Assembly (NCBI RefSeq): GCF_022376295.1
Contig: NZ_CP060140.1
Span: 2,856,356-2,920,355 of the forward strand
Source: Nodularia sphaerocarpa UHCC 0038
GTDB taxonomy: Bacteria > Cyanobacteriota > Cyanobacteriia > Cyanobacteriales > Nostocaceae
Direction of reading: 5' to 3'
Length of the DNA: 64,000 nucleotides
Below are positions 16,346-24,658 of this stretch, in pieces; position 1 is the stretch's first letter; each line of letters opens with the position of its first letter. The translations under genes and the position numbers were made by a program. The notes under the pieces are model-generated. The model did no database searches. It was not told where the DNA came from and was given only the letters and a program-made list of their open reading frames with translations.

Positions 16346-16597
16346 ACTAGTACATATTTACAAGCATTAAGAAAGGATAATGCAATGTCTATTTCTAGCT
16401 CGCTCGTAATATATGTATCTTGTGTTGTTTTATTCAAAGTGATGTTTTTTTGCATTACCTGTAGTGGCTGTGTGTGGGTTTGGGAGCGAGTGTTGAATAA
16501 ACTTTTAGCTATTGATTGTCTGATGTTAACTAATTTGGGTTTTCTCATTGCAGCGTCGCCTTTATTAAAGTGTCTATCAGTTACAATCAACAAAAAT

Positions 16598-17602
16598 TTA
16601 TAGCCACTTACGAGGGTTTTTTAGAACTTCTTTCAACATTGCTTCTTTGCTACCAGGAATAGGTTGATCATCATATTCCCAGTTAGCAGCAGGAGGCATA
16701 CAATTAAACACACTTTGCTGCTTCACCATACCACTGGCTAAACCAAAACGAATGCCGCGATCGCACGATAAAATAAACTCCACATATCGCCCACGCACTA
16801 AATGTTGCCAATACTTATTTGCTTCTGTAAAAGGCATATCTTTACGTCTTTCTAAAATAGGCAGATAAGCAGGGACAAAAGCATTAGCACAATTAGTTAC
16901 TAATGACAGCAGTTTTTCAGGACTTTCGTGATTTAAATTATCAAAGAAAATTCCACCTATACCTCTATGTTCTCCGCGATGTGGAATGTGAAAATAGTCA
17001 TCACAGGCATTTTTAAAGCGGGGGTAATAAGCAGAACTAGACTGATCACAAACATCTTTATGCACTTGATGAAAATGAACCGCATCTTCCTCAAAAAGGT
17101 ATGCTGGTGTTAAATCAGCACCACCGCCAAACCACCAATACACAGGTTGGTTAGCATTACGAATCTCGAAATAGCGATAGTTGACATGAGCCGTGGGAGC
17201 CATCGGGTTATGAGGATGAATGACAAAGCTAGAACCTGTAGCGAAAAAGCGGTTCCCTTTGCTAGTAGTCATTTTATCGGCTGCATTTGTAGCCAGAGCG
17301 CCTGAGTTCTCAAAGGTGATTCCTGGAGGTAATTCACCATCTATGGCTACATAATTAACTCCTACCTTTTCTAACACATTACCATTGTGCAGAACCCGGT
17401 CAATATATATAGCGTCTTCACTACTTTCACCAACCGTCCAAAGTCCCTTATGATCACGATTCCAGGACTGTTCAGAAAACTTCTTACCATCTAACGTTTC
17501 CAGCGCTTGGCAAGTATTATCAAACATTTGTCTGAAAAACTTGTCGATTACCCCACGCATGATTGGTTCTTGAATCAATGATTTTTCGAGGACATGGTTC
17601 AT
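16598..17602 (-). CDS. hemF: Divergent oxygen-dependent coproporphyrinogen III oxidase
   Basis: A 334-residue HemF-family protein. The enzyme oxidatively decarboxylates two propionates of coproporphyrinogen III to give protoporphyrinogen IX in heme and chlorophyll synthesis. The conserved core is present: HPHNPMAPTAHVNYRYFEI, WWFGGGADLTPAYLFEEDAVHFH, HRGEHRGIGGIFFDNLN and GRYVEFILSCDRGIRFGL. The N-terminal third (GLWTVGESSEDAIYIDRVLHNG) and the C terminus differ from the housekeeping cyanobacterial form as I know it, so it may be a second copy with a specialised substrate. It lies 160 bp downstream of the Rieske pair, in the same direction. Confidence 0.85.
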   Translation of the reverse strand: MNHVLEKSLIQEPIMRGVIDKFFRQMFDNTCQALETLDGKKFSEQSWNRDHKGLWTVGESSEDAIYIDRVLHNGNVLEKVGVNYVAIDGELPPGITFENSGALATNAADKMTTSKGNRFFATGSSFVIHPHNPMAPTAHVNYRYFEIRNANQPVYWWFGGGADLTPAYLFEEDAVHFHQVHKDVCDQSSSAYYPRFKNACDDYFHIPHRGEHRGIGGIFFDNLNHESPEKLLSLVTNCANAFVPAYLPILERRKDMPFTEANKYWQHLVRGRYVEFILSCDRGIRFGLASGMVKQQSVFNCMPPAANWEYDDQPIPGSKEAMLKEVLKNPRKWL

Positions 17603-17762
17603 AATTATCTCCCCACTATTAATGAAGTATGTCTATATATGTGTATTCATTTGCTAAAAATCATGAGTGCTATAAAACTAATTCAACATCGTAAGCCAGC
17701 ACTCAAAACAAATCCTTCTTATCTGTGGTTCTTAATCTCTTTGCTATTGTCACTTCAAAGCA

Positions 17763-18797
17763 TTACTTCACATCAACAGTTCGCTTTGTTTCATCTTGGC
17801 TAGATGCAGAAAATTCAGCCTGAGACTTTTGCAGAAACTGACGAAAAGTAATATCTAAAGCATCAGCCGCTACATGAAGTTCCTCTGATATTTGCGGCAT
17901 TGCTTGAGAGTTTAAAGTGGAAACTACTACTGTATCTTCTTGGGCTAGTTTGTGATCAATTTTTCTGAAGAAACCATCTAACCAAGGTAGGGGTAAAATA
18001 TTGCGATATAAAACACGTTTGACACGAGTTCTATTTTCATCAATCGGCAGGTGAGCAACTAAAATTCCAAACTTGATATCAAATCTGTTACCGCGACCAA
18101 CACTTATTTCTGCCAGAGTAACATTAGGTAGATATAAAGTCAATTTAGTTTTCAATTCTGGTCGTCCACCGAGTAAAAAGTTTAAGAAACTTTTCGAGTT
18201 ACCTAAAGATTCATAATTAACTTTAGCAACTGCACCCCAATCATACTTATCAACTTGATATTTAATAGTTGTATCGATGGGGATTCTCTGACCAAAAGAT
18301 TTTTTATGGACTGCAATCACATGGGTAAAATCAAGATTAGCTTCCATGAGACGAGCATAGTTAGCATTATCTATACTGTCATCATACACAGGACGCATAG
18401 TCGAAACCATGTATTCGGGAAAAGTCGGTAAAGGAGGACGTTCGGCTTCTGGTAAGTCCCCATAAAACAACCAGATAAAACCATATTTTTCCTGAACTGG
18501 GTAGTGAGCAACACGAGCTTTTTTAGGAATAGAAATTCCAGGTGCATTGGAAGGAATTTCAATACATTCACCATCAGCTTGAAACTTCCATCCATGATAA
18601 GGACAACGAAGACAATCTTTTTCAATCCAACCAAGAGAAAGAGCAGCACCGCGATGAGAACATTGATCATTCAAAGCGACTATTTGTCCTTGAGAGTTGC
18701 GATAAAGCACAAATCTCTGATTAAACATCAAAACTTGCTTTGGCTTGTTGGTAACTGCCGAACTAAATTCACAAGCATACCAAAAATTTTTCAACAT
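17763..18797 (-). CDS. Rieske non-heme iron oxygenase (copy 1 of tandem pair)
   Basis: A 344-residue oxygenase. The Rieske [2Fe-2S] site is CxH at Cys46/His48 (CSHRGA) and CxxH at Cys65/His68 (CPYHGW). The mononuclear iron site has the expected D-x3-H-x4-H spacing in NLDFTHVIAVH. Overall form and the C-terminal EELHVAADALDITFRQFL resemble the cyanobacterial family that includes pheophorbide/chlorophyll-type and saxitoxin SxtT/H oxygenases. A separate reductase must supply electrons; none is adjacent. It is a close paralogue of the upstream gene, separated by 55 bp, so the two arose by tandem duplication. The substrate is unknown. Confidence 0.88.
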   Translation of the reverse strand: MLKNFWYACEFSSAVTNKPKQVLMFNQRFVLYRNSQGQIVALNDQCSHRGAALSLGWIEKDCLRCPYHGWKFQADGECIEIPSNAPGISIPKKARVAHYPVQEKYGFIWLFYGDLPEAERPPLPTFPEYMVSTMRPVYDDSIDNANYARLMEANLDFTHVIAVHKKSFGQRIPIDTTIKYQVDKYDWGAVAKVNYESLGNSKSFLNFLLGGRPELKTKLTLYLPNVTLAEISVGRGNRFDIKFGILVAHLPIDENRTRVKRVLYRNILPLPWLDGFFRKIDHKLAQEDTVVVSTLNSQAMPQISEELHVAADALDITFRQFLQKSQAEFSASSQDETKRTVDVK

Positions 18798-18852
18798 ATT
18801 TGTCTCCCATCCTTTTTAGATATATTTACCTCAAAGCCGAAAAAAATAAATT

Positions 18853-19920
18853 CTAATTCATCAATGAGATATAACTTGATTGTGATTGATGGTGACGAGA
18901 ATTATCTAATTTATATTGCTCAGAATCTAAACCCCATCCCATAGCTAAATACTTTTGGCGAAGCTGACGATAAGCCAGAGTCAAAGCATCCGCAGGAACA
19001 TGAACTTCAGTTAATAAATTATCAGGAATTAACTGGGGACTTTGTGACTCAGTTACTACTTTATCTTCTAAACCAACTTTATGATGAAATTTGACAAATA
19101 ATCTATCCGCCCAAGAGTATGTAAAGAAATTACGCAGTTGAATACGTTTGCTAATGGTTGTGTTTTCATCAACAGGAAGGTGAATAGCATAGTTGATAAT
19201 TTTGCCCCGACCAAAGTCACTTTCAATTTTAGTTATGTTCGGTAAATAAAAAGTAGTTGTGGCGTTCAATTGTGTTTGTTTGGGACGAAAGAAAGATTTA
19301 AAAATGCCATTTTTAGGCTGAGTGTAATTCTTATAGACAATTTTCGTACTTATGCCCCCATCTTCATCTTTAACTACATAATCTTCTACTTTTGGATCTT
19401 GTGCAAATCCTGCACCAAAAGAATTAGCATGAACCGCATAAAGATGGGCAGGATCTAGAGCATTTTCTATCACACGGGTGTAATTAGTTTGCATTCCATA
19501 TTCTACATAAATAGGATGCATTTTCGGGTCTTCATATTCTGGAAAGGGCGGAATTGGTGGACATTCTGCTGCGGGTAAATCTCCATAAAATAGCCAAACA
19601 AAACCATATTTCTCTTGTACTGGGTAGCTATTTACATGAGCTTTTTTCGGAATGGGTATACCAACTTCATTAGAAGGAATTTGCACACATTTTCCATCAG
19701 CTTGAAATTTCCATCCATGATAGGGACAACGGATACAATTATCTTCTAGCCAGCCCATAGATAATGCTGCACCGCGATGAGAACATTGGTCTTTCAATGC
19801 AACTACTTGTCCTTGCGAATTGCGATAGAGGACAAACTTCTGATTTAACATCGCAATTTGCTTTGGCTTTTTAGTAATAGCTGAACTAAATTCACAAGCG
19901 TACCAGAAGTTTTTTAGCAT
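18853..19920 (-). CDS. Rieske non-heme iron oxygenase (copy 2 of tandem pair)
   Basis: A 355-residue oxygenase, first gene of the minus-strand block. Cys46/His48 and Cys65/His68 form the Rieske cluster site (CSHRGAALSMGW, CPYHGW). The iron site reads ALDPAHLYAVH, again D-x3-H-x4-H. The N-terminal 130 residues are very similar to copy 1 (both start MLKNFWYACEFSSA), while the catalytic domains differ more, suggesting distinct substrates or successive oxidations. The C terminus has a 20-residue extension absent from copy 1. The promoter for the block should lie between 19921 and about 20050. Confidence 0.88.
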   Translation of the reverse strand: MLKNFWYACEFSSAITKKPKQIAMLNQKFVLYRNSQGQVVALKDQCSHRGAALSMGWLEDNCIRCPYHGWKFQADGKCVQIPSNEVGIPIPKKAHVNSYPVQEKYGFVWLFYGDLPAAECPPIPPFPEYEDPKMHPIYVEYGMQTNYTRVIENALDPAHLYAVHANSFGAGFAQDPKVEDYVVKDEDGGISTKIVYKNYTQPKNGIFKSFFRPKQTQLNATTTFYLPNITKIESDFGRGKIINYAIHLPVDENTTISKRIQLRNFFTYSWADRLFVKFHHKVGLEDKVVTESQSPQLIPDNLLTEVHVPADALTLAYRQLRQKYLAMGWGLDSEQYKLDNSRHHQSQSSYISLMN

Positions 19921-20260
19921 CCCTAATTTCCTAAATCTTCAACAAAAATTGTTATTTATACTAAATTTCGGTCGAAACAGAGCAAGTTTCTGATTTTTTG
20001 GCTTGTAGCCAGTGCTTTAGCGCTCAAGAATTTTTTTTTGCGGTATTTTTTGTCCTTTGTGGAACAACAATCATTTGGTTTGGGTTTTGTTAAAAGTCTT
20101 CTTTGCAAGATAAATTAGCCAAATTTAGAGAAATTTAGCTGCTGTTGCTCTTTTGATATGTTTTTTCACGATTTGACACTTTCTGGCTTCCATTGCCTTT
20201 GTTCTGTGTCATCCCTTGGAGAGAGTTACTTCTCTTTCTTGGGGTATAGGTGATACTATA

Positions 20261-20338
20261 CCAATGCACTGGTGCATTAGTCAACTAATTAATTTTTTGC
20301 CCCGATGAACCATTACACCAATAAACTGGTTAATAAGT
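20261..20338 (+). promoter_or_regulatory. Two 21-bp operator-like repeats upstream of the RHH gene
   Basis: Two copies of CCAATNNACTGGTNNATNAGT start at 20261 and 20318. The first contains the perfect palindrome AATGCAC-TG-GTGCATT. The second continues into AATAAAC...GTTTATT arms that run up to the gene's ribosome binding site. Their position and dyad symmetry suit binding by the ribbon-helix-helix protein encoded just downstream. Confidence 0.6.
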
Positions 20339-20357
20339 TTATTAGTTGGAGTATAGT

Positions 20358-20567
20358 GTGGCACAAGGAGAAGCTTCGATTCGGGTTTACTTACCCCCTG
20401 ACATCAAAGACAGGTTTAAAACGATTTGCTTTTTTAAGGGACTGAATATGTCTGACGTTTCGGCTGAACTTATTGAAGACTGGTTAGCTAAAAATGAAAT
20501 GGAACTGCCAAATTCTCAGAAAACCTCATCCGCGTCCACAATTAAAAAGAGTGATAAGTCAGCATGA
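20358..20567 (+). CDS. Ribbon-helix-helix-like small regulator
   Basis: A 69-residue protein starting at GTG (20358), preceded by GGAG at a good spacing; a TTG at 20346 is the alternative. The N-terminal part AQGEASIRVYLPPDIKDRFKTICFFKGLNMSDVSAELIEDWL has the beta strand (SIRVYLPP), helix, turn (GLNMSD) and helix of MetJ/Arc/CopG-type repressors. The C-terminal tail is Ser/Lys-rich and probably disordered. No toxin gene follows, so this is either a solitary autoregulator or an orphan antitoxin. The repeated dyads in front of it support self-regulation. Confidence 0.65.
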   Translation: MAQGEASIRVYLPPDIKDRFKTICFFKGLNMSDVSAELIEDWLAKNEMELPNSQKTSSASTIKKSDKSA

Positions 20568-21074
20568 TTCAAGAAAGTTGATTCAATAACCTGCGCCTCT
20601 AATTCTGCTTGTGCTTGGGCTGTGTAGTTTCACTAGGTCTAGAGGTCATCAAAGCAAATCTATATGTATGCTAGAAATTTCTGAGATTTTTTGACTCATT
20701 TTGTAGCTAATGGGGTGACAACTATGGTTGAAAACCCTATCTAGCCACTGTTTAAGGCACTGTTATGCAAAAAAGTCCGGCCAGTTTTTTGTAACTAGAC
20801 CGAACTTATAAAAAATTCCCGCGTTTGGGTATAGCGGTTATCAGTTAATTGAGATACAAGAACCCCACCCCCAACCCCCTCCGGTGCAAGCGAGGAGGGG
20901 GCTATGATGTACTTCATTCAAGTGCATCCCGTTATATTAAGTATTGGGTATCAAGTATTATTGACACTCCCTAGTCCCCAGTCTCTGGTACAGGTCGGCG
21001 TTTGCAATCATTCAAAAGCCTAGAAAATAAGCTTTTTGACTTTTGACTTTTGACTTTTGACTTCCGCCTTGCGG
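20568..21074. repeat. Gene-free stretch with hairpin repeat and TTTTGAC heptamers
   Basis: No gene is seen. A CCCCCTCC...GGAGGGGG hairpin of the dispersed family lies at 20875-20901. Four tandem TTTTGAC heptamers lie at about 21034-21061, directly before the 3' end of the ATP-grasp gene. Confidence 0.6.
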
Positions 21075-22676
21075 CTAGCTATATCCATCCCAAGCCAGAG
21101 GGAAGGTGTAATCTGAGAACAAGGGAAAATCTGGGTTTTCTTTACGGGTTTCTTCGTCGAGGACTTTTACTACTTTGTGATAAATGTCTTCTGCTTGTTG
21201 TGGGGAATCGCCAATGCTGGTTAATCCCAATTTGCCAAACTGAGAAAGACAACCCATGAGATGAAAAACTGTACCTGTTTCTGTACCGCTATCAAAGTGC
21301 AGTCGGTGATGGGCGATAATATCCATTAAATCGTTGGGTAATAATCCCCGATATCGGTCTTTTTGCAGGTTGTCGGTGGCTATATAGTATTTTGGTCGCC
21401 CTTGCTGACTGTAAAATAACCCGGTGGAAAGGTCGTAGCGTCCATTGGTTAATAATTTCAGGGTCATGAATGGATGTGTAGTACCACCTTTTCGCAAGTT
21501 AATTTCAATGGCTTGAATGTCCCACTGGCCATTTCCTTGGTCTACGGTGATGAAATCTACGCCAAATCTTTCAACTGCACCTTTTTGTGAGAGTTTTTTG
21601 CCGATTTGTAAACCGCATTGCTGTAATTGCAGGCGATAGCGGGAATCAGCCGGAAATCTACAACCAAGATAAATTTGTCCGTCTGGACCGCCCAGAATTT
21701 GGTCATGGGTGGAGACTATTTCTACTTCACCTGTGGGTGTGATGCGTCCTTGGACACTAGGCGATCGCTTGATTTCTCCTTCGACAAATGCTTCGGCGAT
21801 CGCCCCTAATTCTGTAATCCGGTTGGCAAAATTTCCCCAAGTCTCGTGTGTGGATTGAAAGCGCATGGTGGGGAAGCGATCGCTAATTGCTGCTACTGTT
21901 TGGCTATGAGACACTTTCCCCGGTGCTAAATCCATAATTTGCCTCAAATCTAGCAGTGCATTTCCTTCTCCAGAAATACCTTCATTAAGTTTTACAACTA
22001 TTCTTTGTAATGTCGGTTGGCGTTGCCATAAATTAGCCGCAACCTCTGCCAAATCTTGCTGATTACACACCTTTTCGCTACCATCTGGCAAAGGAACTCC
22101 ACTTTGGGCAAAGATTTGGCGACTACCGCTTTTTGTCCCCCAAATCTGTAAATTTGGTGCAACAGCATACAATGGCACATTTAATTCTAGAGATAATTCT
22201 GCTTCTAAAAATGTGGAATTGTAGCAAGTCATAAATGATTTTTCAAGTCTCAAGGCTTGGCGGATGCGCTCTAGTAGCCGAGGACGTTCTAAAATCTTGG
22301 CAGTTAGGGGTCTAAGAGAAGAGTCATAAGTGGAAAGTAACAGTAAGCGATTCCGCGCATGGGAAAAGGGAATGCCGGGTAATAGTTGCAAATAGTAATC
22401 AATAACACTCGGATGTAAAGGCATTGATGTGACGTAAATCAACCGAGTCCGGGGGTTTCGCAAGCGCATTAAAGAGAATAATAGTCTTTCTTCATAATGC
22501 TCACAACCTTCGATTTTATGCAGTTCATGCTGGTCGATGCTGAGGGAGGGAATAATTAAAATATCCGCCTCACCATAGTCAAATAGCTCAATGGTCGGCC
22601 AGCGATCGCATAAACTTAACTGAAGATGGCGAAACTTATCAATTTTGTCTAATTCAGAAATATTCACCATCACCAT
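21075..22676 (-). CDS. ATP-grasp ligase, peptide ligase PGM1-related
   Basis: A 533-residue protein with an N-terminal pre-ATP-grasp region and an ATP-grasp domain from about residue 190. Key segments are IVVKLNEGISGEGNALLDL (nucleotide-binding lysine and glycine-rich loop), AFVEGEIKRSPSVQG and ERFGVDFITVD...IQAIEINLRKGGTTHP, where the Glu/Asn residues bind Mg-ATP. Relatives include PGM1, which links peptides to an amino acid during pheganomycin synthesis. Many cyanobacteria carry this gene alone, so a general carboxylate-amine ligase role is as likely as natural-product synthesis. No partner gene is close on its strand. Confidence 0.78.
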   Translation of the reverse strand: MVMVNISELDKIDKFRHLQLSLCDRWPTIELFDYGEADILIIPSLSIDQHELHKIEGCEHYEERLLFSLMRLRNPRTRLIYVTSMPLHPSVIDYYLQLLPGIPFSHARNRLLLLSTYDSSLRPLTAKILERPRLLERIRQALRLEKSFMTCYNSTFLEAELSLELNVPLYAVAPNLQIWGTKSGSRQIFAQSGVPLPDGSEKVCNQQDLAEVAANLWQRQPTLQRIVVKLNEGISGEGNALLDLRQIMDLAPGKVSHSQTVAAISDRFPTMRFQSTHETWGNFANRITELGAIAEAFVEGEIKRSPSVQGRITPTGEVEIVSTHDQILGGPDGQIYLGCRFPADSRYRLQLQQCGLQIGKKLSQKGAVERFGVDFITVDQGNGQWDIQAIEINLRKGGTTHPFMTLKLLTNGRYDLSTGLFYSQQGRPKYYIATDNLQKDRYRGLLPNDLMDIIAHHRLHFDSGTETGTVFHLMGCLSQFGKLGLTSIGDSPQQAEDIYHKVVKVLDEETRKENPDFPLFSDYTFPLAWDGYS

Positions 22677-23109
22677 AATCTCTCCCCTGTATTGATCCCC
22701 AATACGGCCTTACTATTCTTGTATATCCCAAAGCCGGTCACATATCGCTAATATGCAACACTTCTTTGACTGCTGTTAACGTAGTGGGGCGTTATATTCA
22801 CCCAATTATTTGTAAATTTCTCTGTTTCCTGTAGTTTCCCTATCCAAGTAATTATAGCTATGCTAAGAAAGCGATCGCGCATCAAATTGAATGGCTATAT
22901 TTCACATATTTGACCGATTTAGGACTTATTTAAATACAAAATAGATTTTTCCAATTTTTTGTAAATAAATAGACATAAATAAATTGTATGTATAGAGATG
23001 TTGCTTACCCAGTTGGGTTTGAGTCAGTTGGTCAATTCCCCCCTAAAATAAAAAACATTATCTGAAAAGTTTATTTCTGTACTTATTGTTCATATTTGGA
23101 GGGGTAGCA
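22677..23109. other. Intergenic region between divergent genes
   Basis: No gene or RNA is recognised. The 430 bp separates two divergent genes and presumably holds both promoters. A HIP1-like GCGATCGC lies near 22870. The last 25 bases contain the GGAGG ribosome binding site for the kinase gene. Confidence 0.4.
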
Positions 23110-24048
23110 ATGGTTCGTCCAATAATTTTGGGAATTGTCGGTGATAGCGCCGCAGGTAAAACAACACTGACTAGGGGAATTGCTCAGGTACTAGGGCCTG
23201 AAAATGTTACGCTCATTTGTACCGATGATTATCACAGTTATGATCGTCAGCAACGTGCAGAAATGGGTATCACAGCCCTTCATCCTGATTGTAACCATTT
23301 AGATATCATGCAGCAGCATTTATCGCTGCTACGCACAGGACAGCCAATTCTCAAACCTGTTTACAGTCACTCAACTGGGAAATTTGAGGCTCCAAAATAC
23401 ATTAAACCCAAGAAGTTTGTTATAATAGAGGGTTTACTCGGTTATTCTACCCGTGCAGCCCGTGAAGCCTACGACGTAAAAGTTTATCTTGCACCCCCCG
23501 AAGAACTACGCGCTGAGTGGAAAGTGAAGCGAGATACCCAAAAACGGGGCTACACTGCTGAACAGGTATTGGCAGAACTAGAAAAGCGTGAACCAGACTC
23601 AGCAAATTATATTCGTCCCCAGCGTCAATGGTCGGATATAGTGGTAAGTTTTTATCCCGCCAATGAAGAAGACGAGGACAACAACGGACATTTAAACGTG
23701 CGGTTGGTACTGCGACCAACAATCCCTCATCCTGATTTTACTTCAATTTTGAATTTAACTAACGGTAATTCTGAGTCAGCGATTCGCCTGGGATTAGACA
23801 GGGATATGAGTAAACCTGTGGATGTGTTGGAAGTGGATGGTCACGCGACTTTGGAACAGGTGAATAAGTTAGAGCATATATTATGTTCAGATATGCCTTA
23901 TTTACTCAATGTGTGCGATCGCGAAAGTAACCCAGAATTAGGCAAAATTGCGGGTACAACTGGAGAAACTCTACAAAGTTATCCTTTGGCGCTGACTCAG
24001 TTGATTATTACCTACCATATGCTCAAAGCAACGCAAATGTATCAATAA
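23110..24048 (+). CDS. Phosphoribulokinase/uridine kinase family protein (PRK paralogue)
   Basis: A 312-residue kinase. The start is ATG at 23110, which has GGAGG about 10 bases upstream. The P-loop is GDSAAGKT (residues 11-18), followed by CTDDYHSYDRQQRAEMGITAL, a strong match to phosphoribulokinase substrate motifs, and VIIEGLLGYST (Walker B region). In the Calvin-cycle enzyme the P-loop carries a regulatory cysteine (GDSGCGKS); here it is alanine, while the second cysteine (Cys37) remains. It therefore should not be switched off by thiol oxidation in the usual way. The C-terminal third also differs. It is probably a paralogue with another or additional substrate. Confidence 0.75.
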   Translation: MVRPIILGIVGDSAAGKTTLTRGIAQVLGPENVTLICTDDYHSYDRQQRAEMGITALHPDCNHLDIMQQHLSLLRTGQPILKPVYSHSTGKFEAPKYIKPKKFVIIEGLLGYSTRAAREAYDVKVYLAPPEELRAEWKVKRDTQKRGYTAEQVLAELEKREPDSANYIRPQRQWSDIVVSFYPANEEDEDNNGHLNVRLVLRPTIPHPDFTSILNLTNGNSESAIRLGLDRDMSKPVDVLEVDGHATLEQVNKLEHILCSDMPYLLNVCDRESNPELGKIAGTTGETLQSYPLALTQLIITYHMLKATQMYQ

Positions 24049-24108
24049 GTAGGGAGTGAGGAGTGGGGAGTGGCGAGTTGGGAGTAGTGCAATTAATTTA
24101 AAGACAAT

Positions 24109-24372
24109 TTACGAGAAAAACCGCTCATAATCATCATGGCTACCAATCCAAAACCATGTAACAGTATCACCTTCTAGCAGACCAAGTGCGCGATAACCCC
24201 TTGTCACTCTTACAGACCAAATACCCTCTTGGCTATTGATGCACTTGAAATGCAAAGAAGGGTGAAATGCATTTTCTGCCCATAACCGATAATTTTTCCT
24301 AGCACTTTGTCTGATATTATCGCTCAAATGCCGATATTCAGACCAAAAAGAGGGCAGTACTGCCGATTTTAT
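24109..24372 (-). CDS. RelE/ParE-type toxin with degraded start codon
   Basis: The frame encodes a RelE-like toxin containing LPSFWSEYRHL, HPSLHFKCI and VRVTRGYRALGLLEGDTVTWFWIGSHDDYERFF. Family homology runs upstream of the first ATG/GTG/TTG-type start (TTG at 24327) to an ATA at 24372, exactly where an ATG is expected. The ATA overlaps the antitoxin stop as ATAA. A single G-to-A change from ATGA would convert the toxin start to ATA while leaving the antitoxin a stop codon (TGA to TAA). The toxin may thus be silenced or poorly translated, or start at TTG without its first strand. Confidence 0.7.
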   Translation of the reverse strand: MKSAVLPSFWSEYRHLSDNIRQSARKNYRLWAENAFHPSLHFKCINSQEGIWSVRVTRGYRALGLLEGDTVTWFWIGSHDDYERFFS

Positions 24373-24599
24373 AGTTGATCATAATCCAAAGCCTGAGCCT
24401 GTCCCTCAGCGATTTCTTGTTTAGCGCGTTGTGCAGCTGCTACCAGTTTTTGTTGCGTTTTCTGGAAAGATTCGCTCCATTGAATTTCATCTTGCATATC
24501 ATTAATGTAATCTCGAAGATGATCTGCAATTTGGTTCTGTACCTCAATCGGTAAAGACTCCATCATTTTCACTACTGTAGTTATAGGTGCTGAAGACAT
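24369..24599 (-). CDS. Antitoxin partner of the RelE-type toxin
   Basis: A 76-residue helical protein: MSSAPITTVVKMMESLPIEV, then NQIADHLRDYINDMQDE, then a C-terminal AAAQRAKQEIAEGQAQALDYDQL tail. This pattern is common for small antitoxins encoded directly upstream of RelE-like toxins in cyanobacteria. The C-terminal helix presumably wraps the toxin. No DNA-binding motif is clear. The stop codon overlaps the presumed toxin start. Confidence 0.75.
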   Translation of the reverse strand: MSSAPITTVVKMMESLPIEVQNQIADHLRDYINDMQDEIQWSESFQKTQQKLVAAAQRAKQEIAEGQAQALDYDQL

Positions 24600-24658
24600 A
24601 GCGTAATGCTCTTATTTAACTATTCATCATTTTGACGCAGAATCGGGTAAGTCTTCAT

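Noticed and set aside
16309..16593. 94-codon minus-strand frame between hemF and the ATC-hydrolase-like gene, with an antisense frame at 16325-16603
   Set aside because: It overlaps the start of the downstream gene, has no recognisable motif, and a competing frame of equal length exists on the other strand.
18504..18944. 146-codon plus-strand frame opposite the Rieske genes
   Set aside because: It lies antisense to strongly conserved Rieske coding sequence, so it is a shadow frame.
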